Of a DNA stretch of 64,000 nucleotides, positions 1 to 10,399 are shown one piece after another. A program made the translations under genes and the position numbers. Positions within the stretch are counted from its first letter, which is position 1; each line of letters starts with the position of its first letter. The stretch lies in NCBI GenBank assembly GCA_913775175.1, contig CAJYKU010000039.1, forward strand, positions 99,358-163,357, in the 5' to 3' direction. This DNA comes from an uncultured Pantoea sp. GTDB lineage: Bacteria > Pseudomonadota > Gammaproteobacteria > Enterobacterales > Enterobacteriaceae. Below the pieces are notes generated by a model that saw only the letters and a program-made list of their open reading frames with translations, was not told the DNA's origin and did no database searches.

Positions 1-205
1 GCAGACGGATGCCGCGCGATGCGCCGGAGACAATTTCAATGACGCCTTTACGCGCCAGCGCTTTCAGATGCTCTTCAGCCGCGTTGGGTGAGCGAAAGCC
101 CAGCTGTGAGGCAATCTCAGCACGCGTAGGCGGCATGCCGGTTTGATTAATATGGTCGCGAATCAGGTCATAGACCTGCTGCTGCCTGCTGGTTAACGCT
201 TTCAT
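1..205 (-). CDS. lexA: LexA SOS repressor, N-terminal part (gene runs off the left edge)
   Basis: LexA represses the SOS DNA-damage genes and cleaves itself when stimulated by RecA filaments. Only the first 68 or so codons are present, beginning [19 protein letters not shown] and continuing through the winged-helix DNA-binding domain, including the recognition-helix stretch [18 protein letters not shown]. The serine/lysine autocleavage domain lies outside the window. The ATG at 205 is preceded by two SOS boxes, as expected for autoregulation. dgkA lies upstream on the same strand, the usual enterobacterial arrangement. Identity is near certain from the residues seen. Confidence 0.97.
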   Translation of the reverse strand, partial: MKALTSRQQQVYDLIRDHINQTGMPPTRAEIASQLGFRSPNAAEEHLKALARKGVIEIVSGASRGIRL

Positions 206-213
206 CCCGCCCC

Positions 214-248
214 CTGGTTGTTTATACAGTCGCTGTGAGTATATACAG
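214..248. promoter_or_regulatory. Two tandem LexA boxes (SOS operator of lexA)
   Basis: Two 16-bp CTG-N10-CAG palindromes are visible: CTGGTTGTTTATACAG at 214-229 and CTGTGAGTATATACAG at 233-248, 3 bp apart. E. coli lexA has the same double-operator design, so this is the autoregulatory operator. The pair starts 9 bp upstream of the lexA ATG. Confidence 0.93.
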
Positions 249-313
249 GTATTGGCGAAATGGAAACCGCCGCTGCGGCAAATATCAGCGATATATCAGG
301 GTTTGCGGTCTGG

Positions 314-679
314 TTAGCTCTGCGGCCAGAGCAGCGTGACCCAGACAAACAGCGCCAGCAGAATAGTGATCAGAACCGCAGCGGAGCCCATATCTTTTGC
401 CCGGCCAGCCAGCGGATGCCGCTCCTGCCCGATCCTGTCAACCACAGCTTCGATAGCGCTATTCAGAATCTCCACCACTACGACCAGCACCACCGACCCA
501 ATCAGCAATACACGCGTGATCGCATCAACATCCAGCCAGCAGGCGATAACAAGGGTAATCAGTGCCGTAACCGCCTCCTGACGAAAAGCAGCCTCATACT
601 GCCACGCCGCACGTAATCCCTGCCACGAGTAACCAGCGGCTTTGATGATGCGAACCAGGCCAGTAGCGTTATTTGCCAT
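314..679 (-). CDS. dgkA: Diacylglycerol kinase DgkA
   Basis: This small inner-membrane enzyme phosphorylates diacylglycerol to phosphatidic acid with ATP, recycling the diacylglycerol released during periplasmic glucan and lipid A modification. The 121-residue product has the family size and three hydrophobic helices. The family signature appears as [15 protein letters not shown] followed by [11 protein letters not shown], which carries the catalytic glutamate and metal-binding residues. The start [20 protein letters not shown] matches the family. It is divergent from plsB and followed by lexA on the same strand, as in E. coli. Confidence 0.97.
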   Translation of the reverse strand: MANNATGLVRIIKAAGYSWQGLRAAWQYEAAFRQEAVTALITLVIACWLDVDAITRVLLIGSVVLVVVVEILNSAIEAVVDRIGQERHPLAGRAKDMGSAAVLITILLALFVWVTLLWPQS

Positions 680-805
680 GTTACGGAACCCTCGGATGAT
701 ATTGGCGTCAATGAAGGCGCAGCGGGAGATAGCACAGCCACAGATCTTCGCTGCACTTTCTGGTATGCTTGCCGCGCTTTGCTAACAAGAGGCTCTAAGT
801 TGTCT

Positions 806-3229
806 ATGTCAGGTTGGCGTAAACTCTATTATAAATTGTTGAATTTACCACTCTCTATTTTGGTAAAAAGTAAGGTCATACCCACAGATCCGGTTCCGGA
901 GCATGGTATCGATCCCACTCGTCCCGTGATGTATGTTTTGCCTTACGATTCAAAGGCAGATCTGCTTACATTACGCAGCCAGTGTCTGCGACTTGATCTA
1001 CCCGATCCGCTGGCACCCCTGGAGATTGACGGCACGCTGCTGCCGCGCCACGTCTTTATTCACGATGGCCCGCGCGTGTTCCCCTACTATGTGGCTAATC
1101 AGGAGTCGGTTAAGCTGTTTCACGACTATCTGGATCTGCATCGCAATAATCCCCAGCTCGATATCCAGATGCTGCCGGTTGCAGTGATGTTTGGCCGCGC
1201 CCCGGGGCGCGAAATTCAGGGTGAACCTACGCCGCATCTGCGTGTTCTGAATGGCGTGCAGAAGTTTTTTGCCATCCTCTGGCACGGCCGCGACAGCTTT
1301 GTACGCTTCTCGCCAACCGTGTCGCTGCGTCAGATGGCTACCGAGCACGGCACCGATAAGTCGATTGCGCAGAAACTGGCGCGCGTTGCCCGTATTCACT
1401 TTGCCCGCCAGCGGCTGGCAGCGATCGGTCCGAGCCTGCCAGCACGTCAGGATCTGTTCAACAAGCTATTGCAGTCCAAAGCGATTGAAAAAGCCGTTGA
1501 AGATGAAGCCCGCAGTAAAAAAATCTCTCATGAAAAAGCGCAGCAAAACGCGGTTGAGATGATGGAAGAAGTTGCGGCTGATTTCTCCTATGAGGCGATT
1601 CGCGTCACTGACCGTATTATGGGCTGGCTCTGGAGCCGTCTCTATCAGGGTATCAATGTCAACGGTGGTGAACGCGTGCGCCAGCTGGCGCAGGATGGTC
1701 ATGAAATTGTCTACGTGCCCTGCCATCGCAGCCATATGGACTACCTGCTGCTCTCCTATGTGCTCTATCATCAGGGGCTGGTTCCGCCGCACATTGCTGC
1801 GGGTATTAATCTCAATTTCTGGCCAGCCGGACCAGTGTTCCGCCGTCTGGGAGCGTTTTTTATTCGTCGCACCTTTAAAGGCAACAAGCTCTACTCCACG
1901 GTATTCCGTGAATATCTCGGTGAGCTCTTTAGCCGCGGTTACTCAGTAGAGTATTTTGTTGAGGGTGGGCGCTCACGTACTGGTCGTCTGCTTGATCCAA
2001 AAACCGGTACGCTCTCTATGACGCTGCAGGCGCTGCTGCGCGGCGGCAGTCGTCCGATTACCTTTGTTCCTATCTATATTGGCTATGAACATGTCATGGA
2101 AGTGGGTACTTACGCCAAGGAGTTGCGCGGCGCGGCTAAAGAGAAAGAGGGCTTTATGCAGATGGTACGCGGCCTGCGTAAGCTGCGTAACCTTGGTCAG
2201 GGTTATGTTAACTTTGGTGAACCACTGCCGCTGGTGAACTACCTGAACAAGCAGGTTCCTGAGTGGCGTGAGGCAATTGACCCCATCGAACCACAGCGTC
2301 CCGCCTGGATGACACCCGTGGTGAACGATATCGCTGCCCGTCTGATGGTGCGCATCAACGAAGCTGGTGCAGCCAACGCCATGAACCTGTGCGTAACTGC
2401 TCTGCTGGCGTCACGTCAGCGCTCACTCACACGTGAGCAGCTCACTGAACAGCTGGAGTGTTACACCCAGTTGCTGCGCAATGTACCCTACTCACCGGAA
2501 GCCACCGTGCCTGAACTCAGCGGCGAAGCGCTGCTGGATCACGCTATGGGCATGAACAAGTTTGAAACCGAGCAGGACAGCATTGGCGATATCATTATTC
2601 TGCCGCGCGAGCAGGCAGTACTGATGACTTACTATCGCAACAATATCCAGCATATGCTGGTGATGCCGTCGCTGATTGCGGCCATTGTGCAGCAGCACCG
2701 CGAAATCAGCGAGGCAGAGCTGCTGCGTCAGGCAAGCCTCGTCTATCCGATGCTGAAAAGTGAGCTCTTCCTGCGCTGGAGTAGTGCTGAACTCCCTGCG
2801 CTGCTTAATGCGCTCTGTGCAGAGATGGCGCGTCAGGGGCTGGTCACGCTGCAAAATGGGCAGATCAAAATGAGCGCGGCGCGCTACCGTACGTTACAGC
2901 TACTGGCTGCGGGTATTCGCGAAACGCTCCAGCGCTTTGCCATTACCTTTGCCATTCTGAGCGCCCGTCCCACTATTAATCGCGGGACGCTGGAGAAAGA
3001 GAGCCGTATGCTGGCTCAGCGTCTGTCAGTGCTGCATGGTATCAATGCGCCAGAGTTCTTTGATAAGGCGGTGTTTACTACCCTGGTGCTGACGCTGCGT
3101 GACGAACACTATATCAGTGACTCAGGCGATGCTGATGCAGAACGCACCCATGTTATGTGGCAGATGCTGGCGGAGCTGGTAACCAGCGATGTGCGCCTGA
3201 CGATTGAAAGTGCGGTTGCGCACGAGTAA
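806..3229 (+). CDS. plsB: Glycerol-3-phosphate 1-O-acyltransferase PlsB
   Basis: PlsB carries out the first committed step of phospholipid synthesis, moving an acyl group from acyl-ACP or acyl-CoA to position 1 of glycerol-3-phosphate at the inner membrane. I start it at the ATG at 806 ([15 protein letters not shown]), giving 807 residues, the length of E. coli PlsB; the frame is open for nine codons further upstream but those do not align. The acyltransferase HX4D motif is seen in [12 protein letters not shown] near residue 306, and the glycerol-phosphate-binding motif in [16 protein letters not shown]. It is transcribed divergently from dgkA and convergently with ubiA. Product and reading frame are intact. 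Confidence 0.98.
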   Translation: MSGWRKLYYKLLNLPLSILVKSKVIPTDPVPEHGIDPTRPVMYVLPYDSKADLLTLRSQCLRLDLPDPLAPLEIDGTLLPRHVFIHDGPRVFPYYVANQESVKLFHDYLDLHRNNPQLDIQMLPVAVMFGRAPGREIQGEPTPHLRVLNGVQKFFAILWHGRDSFVRFSPTVSLRQMATEHGTDKSIAQKLARVARIHFARQRLAAIGPSLPARQDLFNKLLQSKAIEKAVEDEARSKKISHEKAQQNAVEMMEEVAADFSYEAIRVTDRIMGWLWSRLYQGINVNGGERVRQLAQDGHEIVYVPCHRSHMDYLLLSYVLYHQGLVPPHIAAGINLNFWPAGPVFRRLGAFFIRRTFKGNKLYSTVFREYLGELFSRGYSVEYFVEGGRSRTGRLLDPKTGTLSMTLQALLRGGSRPITFVPIYIGYEHVMEVGTYAKELRGAAKEKEGFMQMVRGLRKLRNLGQGYVNFGEPLPLVNYLNKQVPEWREAIDPIEPQRPAWMTPVVNDIAARLMVRINEAGAANAMNLCVTALLASRQRSLTREQLTEQLECYTQLLRNVPYSPEATVPELSGEALLDHAMGMNKFETEQDSIGDIIILPREQAVLMTYYRNNIQHMLVMPSLIAAIVQQHREISEAELLRQASLVYPMLKSELFLRWSSAELPALLNALCAEMARQGLVTLQNGQIKMSAARYRTLQLLAAGIRETLQRFAITFAILSARPTINRGTLEKESRMLAQRLSVLHGINAPEFFDKAVFTTLVLTLRDEHYISDSGDADAERTHVMWQMLAELVTSDVRLTIESAVAHE

Positions 3230-3265
3230 TTGCCAGGGCTCAGTAGCCGTTCAGATAACCAGAGA

Positions 3266-3313
3266 AGGCGCGGCAGCGCGCCTGTAACAGTTCCGGGCAC
3301 AGGATGTGCCCGG
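3266..3313. terminator. Two hairpins between convergent plsB and ubiA
   Basis: Two inverted repeats fill the short gap: AGGCGCG/CGCGCCT at 3266-3283 and CCGGGCAC/GTGCCCGG at 3293-3313. Neither has a long T run, so they may act as bidirectional transcription barriers or 3'-end protectors instead of classical intrinsic terminators. The assignment rests on position and symmetry. Confidence 0.5.
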
Positions 3314-3317
3314 GTTG

Positions 3318-4211
3318 TCAGAACAGCGTCACAAATGGCGGCATATTGAGCACTATCCCAATAAACATAACCAGCCCTGCATAGTTGTTGTTGAGAAACG
3401 CCTGAAAGCAGGCATCGCGATCGCGTCCGGCAATCAGCCACTGCTGATAGACAAACAGCGCCCCCGCTACCAGCAGTGACCAGTAAAACGCACTATTAAG
3501 CGCCAGCAGACTCCCTACCAGCGCCATCAGTCCCAGCGTTGCCAGCTGCAATAAGCCAATGATCAGTTTATCGAAGCGGCCAAACAGGATTGCCGTGGAT
3601 TTCACACCTATTTTTAAATCGTCATCACGATCTACCATGGCATACTGCGTATCATAAGCCACGGTCCAGCAGATATTTGCCAGAAACACCAGCCAGCAGG
3701 CTAATGGTAAGGACTCACTAACTGCGGCCCATCCCATGGGAATAGCCCAGCCAAATGCAGCACCCAGCACCACCTGCGGCAGATGCGTATAGCGCTTCAT
3801 AAATGGATAGACCCACGCCAGTGCCAGACCGCCAAACGACAGCAAGATAGTCATGCGGTTCATGGTCAGGACCAGCGCAAATGCCACAGCGCACAGGGCA
3901 ACAAACAGCAGCTTAGCCTCCTTTGCCGAGACCACTCCACTCGGCAGCGGCCGGGCAGCCGTACGCTTTACATGGCCATCGACGTTGCGGTCAGCATAGT
4001 CATTAATCACACAGCCGGCAGCGCGCATAATAAAGACACCACAGACAAACACCGCCAGAACAGAGAGCGGCGGCACTGCCATACCAGCCAGCCAGAGCGC
4101 CCAGAGCGTTGGCCACAACAGCAGCAACGTTCCAATCGGTTTATCAAGACGCATCAGGCGGCGGTAAGCCTGCCATTTGCTCATGAAAAGCGTTTTTTGC
4201 ACAGTACTCAT
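3318..4211 (-). CDS. ubiA: 4-hydroxybenzoate octaprenyltransferase UbiA
   Basis: UbiA attaches the octaprenyl tail to 4-hydroxybenzoate, the membrane step of ubiquinone synthesis. The 297-residue polytopic protein shows both aspartate-rich motifs of the family: [20 protein letters not shown] and [13 protein letters not shown]. Its ATG overlaps the ubiC stop in an ATGA junction (4208-4211), which supports this start and translational coupling. An internal Met at residue 10 is possible but lacks that coupling. ubiC upstream supplies the 4-hydroxybenzoate substrate. Confidence 0.97.
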   Translation of the reverse strand: MSTVQKTLFMSKWQAYRRLMRLDKPIGTLLLLWPTLWALWLAGMAVPPLSVLAVFVCGVFIMRAAGCVINDYADRNVDGHVKRTAARPLPSGVVSAKEAKLLFVALCAVAFALVLTMNRMTILLSFGGLALAWVYPFMKRYTHLPQVVLGAAFGWAIPMGWAAVSESLPLACWLVFLANICWTVAYDTQYAMVDRDDDLKIGVKSTAILFGRFDKLIIGLLQLATLGLMALVGSLLALNSAFYWSLLVAGALFVYQQWLIAGRDRDACFQAFLNNNYAGLVMFIGIVLNMPPFVTLF

Positions 4212-4726
4212 CCTTGCTGCAGCGCGCGACAGAGTGGCGACGCTGGTAAAAATAGTTCAGTTAGCAGAAGTGGTTTACCTGAAAGACGCAGGCGGGAGCG
4301 GCGTCCCCAGAGATTGTCAGCCTGGCCAGGATGAATAAAATCCCGGCTCAGGGTGGAGGAGGAGAACAGATAGCGCCCGAGCGGACGCGTGCCAAGCTGC
4401 TGTAACATCAGCTCCGGCCCCTGCAGTGTACTTTCCGGCACGACAGTGCGCCCCAGCAGCCACGGCTCACCATCGCCGCACAGTACAATTTCACGCAGCC
4501 AGAAGCGTGCATCATCAGGCAAAAACGCCGCTTCCGCTGCAACGTCAGCAGCGGAGACAAACTCCTCACGAATCAGTTCAACCGTCACCTGCTGACAGTA
4601 ATTCTCGAAACGGCGCGTCATGGAATCCTCTTCCAGCAGCCAGTCCAGCAACGGCGCAGACAGCAGCGGAGAGGAGGCGGGTAACCAGTGCAACGCATAG
4701 AGCTGGCGCAGCGCATCGTGCGACAT
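4208..4726 (-). CDS. ubiC: Chorismate pyruvate-lyase UbiC
   Basis: UbiC converts chorismate to 4-hydroxybenzoate and pyruvate, the entry step of ubiquinone synthesis, in the cytosol. The 172 residues (E. coli has 165) contain the conserved stretches [42 protein letters not shown] and [20 protein letters not shown]. The product of the gene is handed to UbiA, whose gene overlaps it by 4 bp. In E. coli the maltose regulon lies beyond ubiC; here psiE follows directly upstream. Confidence 0.96.
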   Translation of the reverse strand: MSHDALRQLYALHWLPASSPLLSAPLLDWLLEEDSMTRRFENYCQQVTVELIREEFVSAADVAAEAAFLPDDARFWLREIVLCGDGEPWLLGRTVVPESTLQGPELMLQQLGTRPLGRYLFSSSTLSRDFIHPGQADNLWGRRSRLRLSGKPLLLTELFLPASPLCRALQQG

Positions 4727-4816
4727 CAGGAGATCTCCGGAAAAAAAGTTACCCTAGTGTACTGCAGAGCGCGCTGCCAGGCACAGTCGTAAAAAGCGCC
4801 ATGCAGTCACGATCTC

Positions 4817-5236
4817 TTATTCACGCTTGAGCCGGTTACTGTTTGCCAGCCATAGCGTTACCACCAGAATCAGAATAGCGGCTGAATAACAGAGCGTATC
4901 AAACGGATTTTTATGATCGACAATAATCAGCCGGATAATGGCGGTAATGCCAATATAGACAAAATAGCGCAGCGGGAAGTGATAACCTGACTGAAAATAC
5001 TTTACAATCAATGCGATAAACTCAAAGTAGAGAAAGTAAATTACAATACCTTCAATCAGCAGATAGGATGATGGTGCCTCCCCGCTGCTGAACAGCACAT
5101 TGGCCAGATGGATGGTCTCCTTGCCAAGAAAGACCACCAGTATAAGAGCCAGTACCAGCAACCCCACATTAAGAACCCACTGTAATAAGGTTGCGATAAA
5201 CTGCCCGGATGCTGATTTATCAGTCATTTTTGTCAC
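4817..5236 (-). CDS. psiE: Phosphate-starvation-inducible membrane protein PsiE
   Basis: PsiE is a small inner-membrane protein induced by phosphate starvation; its biochemical role is unknown. The 139 residues contain four hydrophobic segments and the conserved stretches [35 protein letters not shown] and [20 protein letters not shown], which identify the family clearly. It ends with the charged tail NRLKRE seen in E. coli. A CRP site lies upstream. I did not find a convincing Pho box in the short upstream region. Confidence 0.94.
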   Translation of the reverse strand: MTKMTDKSASGQFIATLLQWVLNVGLLVLALILVVFLGKETIHLANVLFSSGEAPSSYLLIEGIVIYFLYFEFIALIVKYFQSGYHFPLRYFVYIGITAIIRLIIVDHKNPFDTLCYSAAILILVVTLWLANSNRLKRE

Positions 5237-5274
5237 CCTGAATCGGCCAGAAAAGAGCTGACATCATGCTGTAA

Positions 5275-5290
5275 TGTGATGTAAATCACA
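5275..5290. promoter_or_regulatory. CRP-binding site between psiE and yjbB
   Basis: TGTGATGTAAATCACA matches both CRP half-sites (TGTGA-N6-TCACA) perfectly. It lies 39 bp upstream of psiE and 220 bp upstream of yjbB on the other strand. E. coli psiE is known to be under cAMP-CRP control, so psiE is the likelier target; an effect on yjbB cannot be excluded. Confidence 0.7.
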
Positions 5291-5509
5291 ATATGGCGAT
5301 AGGGCGAACTGCAGCCCCCTTCAGCAATGCACGCTATCTCTCTTTGCAGCTAATCAGATTCAGCTACAGTTAACAGAGTTGAGGCCGCGCCAGGTTGCTT
5401 AAATCTAACGGAAAAATTCACGCGGCTCTACACAGGTATTCGCCAGCTGCCACGTTTGCCAGGCAGACAGCTGGCTATTTTCAGGCCTGGCTCAGAGGAG
5501 CCTGTTTAC

Positions 5510-7135
5510 GTGTTAACTCTGCTCAATCTTCTCTCTGCTGTTGCGCTGCTGGTCTGGGGCACCCATATCGTGCGCACCGGCATTATGCGCATCTACGGCG
5601 CCGATCTGCGGCGGGTATTAAGTCGCAGCGTAGAAAAAAAACCCATGGCGTTTCTGGCGGGCATTGGCGTAACGGCGCTGGTACAGAGCAGTAACGCGAC
5701 AACGCTGCTGGTAACCTCTTTTGTGGCGCAAAACCTGGTCAGTCTGACGCCTGCGCTGGTGGTGGTATTGGGTGCAGATGTGGGCACCGCCATTATGGCG
5801 CGCGTGCTGACGTTTGATTTATCCTGGCTTTCTCCCCTGTTTATCTTTTTTGGCGTGATCTTTTTTCTCAGTCGCAAGCAGACCCGCGTTGGCCAGATGG
5901 GACGCACTGCAATCGGGCTGGGTCTGATCCTGCTGGCGCTGCAGTTAATTGTCACCGCAGCCCGTCCTATTACTCAGGCCGCTGGCGTACAGGTGCTCTT
6001 CTCAACGCTGACCGGCGATATTTTGCTGGATGCTCTGATTGGTGCGCTATTTGCCATTGTCAGCTATTCCAGTCTCGCCGCGGTGCTGATCACAGCAACA
6101 CTGACCGCCGCTGGTGTGATCTCATTTAAAGTGGCTCTGTGTCTGGTGATTGGTGCCAACCTTGGCAGTGGCCTGCTGGCGATGCTTAATGCCAGCGGAT
6201 CCAATGCGGCTGGCAAGCGGGTGGCGCTTGGCAGCCTGCTGTTTAAAGTTATCGGCAGTGTTGCCATACTGCCTTTTGTCGATTACGTCGCCACTGTGCT
6301 GGACAGACTACCGGTCAGCGATGAAGAGCTGGTGATCTTTTTCCATGTTTTCTACAACCTGGCGCGTTGTCTGGTTATGGTGCCCTTTACCGAACCCATG
6401 GCACGCCTCTGTCGTCGTATGATCGCAGACGATACGGAGAACCAGACCCACCTTAAACCGCGACATCTGGATAAAAGCGCACTGGATACGCCTGCGCTGG
6501 CGCTGGTTAATGCCGCGCGTGAAACGCTGCGTATTGGCGATGTGGTGGAGCAGATGCTGGAATCATTCAACCGGGTGGTGCGTGGCGAACTGCATGAAGA
6601 GCGCACGGTACGGCGACTGGATGATGATGTTGATGTGCTCTACACCGCAATAAAACTCTATCTGGCGCGTATGCCTCGTGAGGATCTGGCAGAAGATGAT
6701 TCCCGCCGCTGGGCTGAAATTATTGAGATGGCACTTAATCTGGAGCAGGCAGGCGATATTATTGAACGGATGAGTGTGGATGTGGCAGACAAGGCGCTGC
6801 AGGCGCGGCGCGCATTCTCCGCACCGGGGCGTGAAGAACTTGATGCGCTACAGGAGCAGCTGCTGAGTAATCTGCGCCTGAGTCTCTCTGTATTTCTGTC
6901 CCAGGATATCGCCAGTGCCAGACGTCTGCGCCGTGCCAAGCATCGCTTTCGTATTCTGATCCGTCGCTTTTCTCATAACCATGTCGAACGCCTGCATATG
7001 AATAATGTACAGAGCATAGAGACCAGCTCACTGCATCTGAGCCTGCTGGGCGATATGAAACGCCTGAACTCACTGTTTTGTGCCGTTGCCTACGCGGTGC
7101 TGGATCAGCCTGAAGATGAGCGGGAAGCAGACTGA
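5510..7135 (+). CDS. yjbB: Na+/phosphate cotransporter family protein YjbB (phosphate export)
   Basis: YjbB is a Na/Pi-cotransporter-fold inner-membrane protein with a C-terminal PhoU-like domain; the E. coli protein has been linked to phosphate efflux. I start at the GTG at 5510 (MLTLLNLLSAVALLVWGTHI), preceded by AGAGGAG at a good distance, giving 541 residues against 543 in E. coli. The inverted-repeat transporter signatures appear as ALVQSSNATTLLV and YSSLAAVLITATLTAAG. Residues from about 340 form the PhoU-like helical region (LVNAARETLRIGDVVEQML). In E. coli this gene sits beside metH, not psiE. Confidence 0.93.
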   Translation: MLTLLNLLSAVALLVWGTHIVRTGIMRIYGADLRRVLSRSVEKKPMAFLAGIGVTALVQSSNATTLLVTSFVAQNLVSLTPALVVVLGADVGTAIMARVLTFDLSWLSPLFIFFGVIFFLSRKQTRVGQMGRTAIGLGLILLALQLIVTAARPITQAAGVQVLFSTLTGDILLDALIGALFAIVSYSSLAAVLITATLTAAGVISFKVALCLVIGANLGSGLLAMLNASGSNAAGKRVALGSLLFKVIGSVAILPFVDYVATVLDRLPVSDEELVIFFHVFYNLARCLVMVPFTEPMARLCRRMIADDTENQTHLKPRHLDKSALDTPALALVNAARETLRIGDVVEQMLESFNRVVRGELHEERTVRRLDDDVDVLYTAIKLYLARMPREDLAEDDSRRWAEIIEMALNLEQAGDIIERMSVDVADKALQARRAFSAPGREELDALQEQLLSNLRLSLSVFLSQDIASARRLRRAKHRFRILIRRFSHNHVERLHMNNVQSIETSSLHLSLLGDMKRLNSLFCAVAYAVLDQPEDEREAD

Positions 7136-7283
7136 CCGCTGCCATGAAGTCGCACGGATGCGACTCCTGCAAATGGCGTTATCAGGCAAAACTTACGGCT
7201 AATAACAGCAAAACGCTCGCTCCGGCAGGAGGCCGCACGGCGGCGACCGCCTGCAGAGAATAGTGCCAGACCGGGCAGCCCGT

Positions 7284-8624
7284 TTATGAGAGCAGACTAA
7301 ACGCAATCATGCCGGTGATAGCCCCGGTGGTGCCAAGAATCGTCTCCATCAGCGTCCAGGTTTTAAGCGTCTCCGCTTCTGTTGCACCGGTAAACCGGCC
7401 AAACAGCCAGAAGCCGGCATCGTTAACATGGCTGATAATAATTGATCCACCGCCAATGCAGATTGAGAGCGCAGCCAGCTGCGCGCCGCTGTAGTGCAGT
7501 GGCTCAATAACCGGCATCACCAGACCTACAGTTGTCAGACAGGCCACGGTCGCCGATCCCTGAATCACCCGAATAGCACCCGACAGGATAAAGCAGGCCA
7601 GCGCAATCGGCATTCCGGCTCCGGTCAGCGCATGGCCGAGCACCGGCCCGACCCCTGAGTCCACCAGCACCTGCTTAAATACGCCACCGGCACCAATCAC
7701 CAGCAGAATAATTCCGGCTGGCTGCAGCGCACTACCGCATACCTGCATCACCTTCTCTTTATCCATGCCCTGCCGGTAAGCAAGACCATAGATAGCCACC
7801 AGCAGCGCCAGCAAAATTGCGGTAAATGGATGACCAATAAACTCCAGCCACTCATAAAGTCTGGTGTCAGGAGTGGTGAAGCGTGCACCAATGGTTTTCA
7901 GGCCAACCAGCAGCAGCGGAAACAGAATCAGCGCCAGACTAAATCCAAACGACGGTAACTCTCCCTCTGCCACATCAGGCTGATGATCTTCCGGCGGTGC
8001 GCTAAAGCTCACATGGCGGGCAATCAGGCTGCCAAACAGCGGTCCGGCAATCACCATTCCCGGAATAGCGGCGCAGAGTCCCAGCAGGATCATCCAGCCA
8101 AAATCAGCATGCATCTGCGCTGCCAGTAGCATGGGTGCTGGTCCGGGCAGCAGAAACGCCGCCGCCGCTGCCACACCAGCAAATAGCGGGATCACCAGCT
8201 TCACCAGGTTATCGTGCGTGCGCCGTGCCACGGCAAACGCAATGCTTATCAGCAGCACCACCGCCACCTCAAAAAACAGTGGCAGCGCACAGATCAACCC
8301 GGCAATCCCCATAGCATAGTGCGCCCGGCTCTCGCCAAAGGTGTTCAGCATACGGATAGCTATCTGATCGACAGCGCCGGTTTCATGAAGGATTTTGCCA
8401 AACATCGCGCCCAGCGCCACGACAATCGCCAGAAATCCCAGCGTGCCGCCCATGCCTTTTTGCATGGTTTCAGCAATCTGATCCAGCGGCATTCCGGAGA
8501 AGAGACCAGCCCCGACAGAGACCAGCATCAGGGCAACAAAAGCGTGCATCCGTGCTTTCATCACCAGAAACAGCAGCAGCAGGACAGAGCCTGCTGCTGT
8601 TAACACCAGCGTTGCGGTACTCAT
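7284..8624 (-). CDS. gntU: Low-affinity gluconate permease GntU
   Basis: GntU imports gluconate by proton symport and belongs to the GntP family. The 446 residues match E. coli GntU in length, start (TLVLTAAGSVLLLLFLVMKA) and family motifs such as ALPLFFEVAVVLLISIAFA, LPGPAPMLLAAQMHADFGW and CIGGGSIIISHVNDAGFW. Multiple hydrophobic segments run throughout. Its ATG overlaps the last base of gntK (TAATG), so translation is coupled with the kinase that traps the imported sugar. The unit is probably governed by the GntR operator upstream of gntK. Confidence 0.96.
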   Translation of the reverse strand: MSTATLVLTAAGSVLLLLFLVMKARMHAFVALMLVSVGAGLFSGMPLDQIAETMQKGMGGTLGFLAIVVALGAMFGKILHETGAVDQIAIRMLNTFGESRAHYAMGIAGLICALPLFFEVAVVLLISIAFAVARRTHDNLVKLVIPLFAGVAAAAAFLLPGPAPMLLAAQMHADFGWMILLGLCAAIPGMVIAGPLFGSLIARHVSFSAPPEDHQPDVAEGELPSFGFSLALILFPLLLVGLKTIGARFTTPDTRLYEWLEFIGHPFTAILLALLVAIYGLAYRQGMDKEKVMQVCGSALQPAGIILLVIGAGGVFKQVLVDSGVGPVLGHALTGAGMPIALACFILSGAIRVIQGSATVACLTTVGLVMPVIEPLHYSGAQLAALSICIGGGSIIISHVNDAGFWLFGRFTGATEAETLKTWTLMETILGTTGAITGMIAFSLLS

Positions 8625-9163
8625 TACTCGCCCTTGTTGATTGCATCCCTGATGGTTGCAACCGTAGCCGCAACAACGTCATCCAGCGAGTGGTTGATAT
8701 CGACCATTAAGACATCGGCTTCATCCGGCCCCGGCTCCTGCAGGGTGGCGAACTGCGTAACCAGCATCTGCGGTTTAAAAAAGTGACCTTTACGCGCTTT
8801 CAGCCGCGCTTCGATAGTTTCGAAGTCACCTTTCAGATAGATAAATTTCAGATTGTGATTGCCCTGACGCAGAATATCGCGATAGGACTTCTTCAGTGCA
8901 GAGCAGACAATAATGGAGACAGCCTGAGTACGCTGCATCGCAAAGGCTGCATCGTTCAGCGCCTGGAGCCAGGGCTGACGATCGTGATCATCCAGCGGCT
9001 GGCCCTCTGCCATTTTGTTGATATTGCTGCGGGGGTGCAGGAAATCCCCATCCAGGAAGGCGGTATCCAGTTCGTGAGAGACCCGATTAGCAACGACAGA
9101 CTTTCCGCTGCCGGATACACCCATCAGGATAAAAACGTGATGCGATGAAGATGGCGTGGTCAT
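8624..9163 (-). CDS. gntK: Gluconokinase GntK
   Basis: GntK phosphorylates gluconate to 6-phosphogluconate, which feeds the Entner-Doudoroff and pentose phosphate pathways. The 179-residue protein has the Walker A loop GVSGSGKS at residues 15-22, the substrate loop FLDGDFLHPRSNINKMA and the lid segment KARKGHFFKPQMLVTQF. The 1-bp TAATG overlap with gntU and the preceding GntR operator mark it as the first gene of a gntKU unit. gntR lies immediately upstream on the same strand, as in E. coli. Confidence 0.97.
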   Translation of the reverse strand: MTTPSSSHHVFILMGVSGSGKSVVANRVSHELDTAFLDGDFLHPRSNINKMAEGQPLDDHDRQPWLQALNDAAFAMQRTQAVSIIVCSALKKSYRDILRQGNHNLKFIYLKGDFETIEARLKARKGHFFKPQMLVTQFATLQEPGPDEADVLMVDINHSLDDVVAATVATIRDAINKGE

Positions 9164-9193
9164 GATTTTGCGCTCCGGCAGCTTATTCTGCCA

Positions 9194-9209
9194 ATGTTAC
9201 CGATAACAA
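9194..9209. promoter_or_regulatory. GntR operator upstream of gntK
   Basis: ATGTTACCGATAACAA is a near-palindrome matching the GntR box of E. coli (ATGTTACC-G-GTAACAT type). It lies 31-46 bp upstream of the gntK start, where bound repressor would block the promoter. Gluconate would release it. Confidence 0.8.
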
Positions 9210-9276
9210 ATCTGTCATTCATTGTCGGAGCGCGCCCGGATACTGACAACCCTTACCCATCGGAAAAGCGTGAAAG

Positions 9277-9292
9277 TGTGAGCTGACTCATA
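9277..9292. promoter_or_regulatory. Candidate CRP site in the gntR-gntK gap
   Basis: TGTGAGCTGACTCATA keeps the first CRP half-site fully and four of five bases of the second. It lies about 120 bp upstream of gntK, farther out than the GntR operator. CRP activation of gluconate genes is established in E. coli; this exact site is inferred. Confidence 0.45.
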
Positions 9293-9305
9293 AAAATTGG
9301 CAAAA

Positions 9306-10301
9306 TCAGATACTGCCACCTTCAGCGATTTCAAAGCCGATATCCCGCATTCCGCTAAGAGTGCAATCGCCCCCAATACGCGCCAGCAGCATGGTTGCGG
9401 CCTCGCGTCCCATTCGCTCGCGCGGTGTCAGGACAGTAGCCAGCCGCGGCGTAACCACCTGCGTGATGTCATGCCCATGAAAGCCGGCAATCGCCATCTG
9501 CTGCGGTACCTGCAACCCCTGGCGCTGACACTCAAACATCGCCCCCACCGCAAGATCATCATTGGTACAGAACAGACTATCGGTAGCCGGATAACGCTTT
9601 TGCGCCTCACACAATAGCTGCGCACCAGCGCTAAAAGAGGAAGCATCCTCCATCATAACGCTGTGAGGGGTTAAGCCCGCTTCGCGCATCGCCTGTTCAT
9701 AACCCTGCTGTTTTTGCAGAGTACGCTCATCAAGTCGTGCGCCAAGGTATACCGTATAACGGTGGCCTTTACGCAGAATAGCCTGTGTCATCTGCCGCGC
9801 CGCTTCGACATTGTCAAACCCCACCGCCATATCCAGGCAGGGCGTCACGCTATCCATCATCTCAATCACCGGGATCCCGGCAACCTCCAGCATGCGCAGC
9901 GTGCCGGGGGTATGAGTACGCTCAGTTAAGATCACTCCATCAATATTCCAGCCCAGCAGCGAACGCAGCTGCCGCTCCTCTTTCTCCGGATTATAACCAA
10001 AGTGTGCAACCAGCGTCTGATATCCCGCCTTATCAGTCACCGCTTCAATACCGCGCAATACGTCAGCAAAGACCTGGTTAGTCAGCGAGGGCAGCAGCAC
10101 ACCAATCGCGCGGCTGGTGGCATTGGAGAGCATATCAGGGGCACGATTCGGGATATAACCCAGCTCATCCAGTGCCACGGCGATTTTATCACGCAGGGCA
10201 GCAGAAACCCGGTCGGGATCGCGCAGATAGCGGCTGACGGTCATTTTGGTGATGCCAACGCGATCGGCGACATCCTGTAATACCGGTCTTTTTTTCTTCA
10301 T
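9306..10301 (-). CDS. gntR: Gluconate operon repressor GntR (LacI family)
   Basis: GntR represses gluconate uptake and metabolism genes until gluconate is present. I start at MKKKRPVLQDVADRVGITKM (10301), giving 331 residues, exactly the E. coli length. The LacI-type helix-turn-helix spans about residues 7-28, with the hinge helix near PDMLSNATSRAIGVLLP; the periplasmic-binding-like sensor domain follows and ends in GGSI. The frame stays open for another 73 codons upstream, but that stretch is the ryhB gene and its promoter and is not coding. It lies upstream of gntKU in the same orientation. Confidence 0.96.
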   Translation of the reverse strand: MKKKRPVLQDVADRVGITKMTVSRYLRDPDRVSAALRDKIAVALDELGYIPNRAPDMLSNATSRAIGVLLPSLTNQVFADVLRGIEAVTDKAGYQTLVAHFGYNPEKEERQLRSLLGWNIDGVILTERTHTPGTLRMLEVAGIPVIEMMDSVTPCLDMAVGFDNVEAARQMTQAILRKGHRYTVYLGARLDERTLQKQQGYEQAMREAGLTPHSVMMEDASSFSAGAQLLCEAQKRYPATDSLFCTNDDLAVGAMFECQRQGLQVPQQMAIAGFHGHDITQVVTPRLATVLTPRERMGREAATMLLARIGGDCTLSGMRDIGFEIAEGGSI

Positions 10302-10399
10302 CGTATGCACCTGAGGACGGAGATACGCTGAGTCTATCAATTTTTTACCTTTTCCGCGCCCGTCACCGGGAACGCTGGTCGTCGCCATTTTCTGCGGAT

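Noticed and set aside
5237..5275. PhoB box upstream of psiE
   Set aside because: A TGTCAGC element is present but its partner 11 bp away (TTCTGGC) is too poor to support a box.
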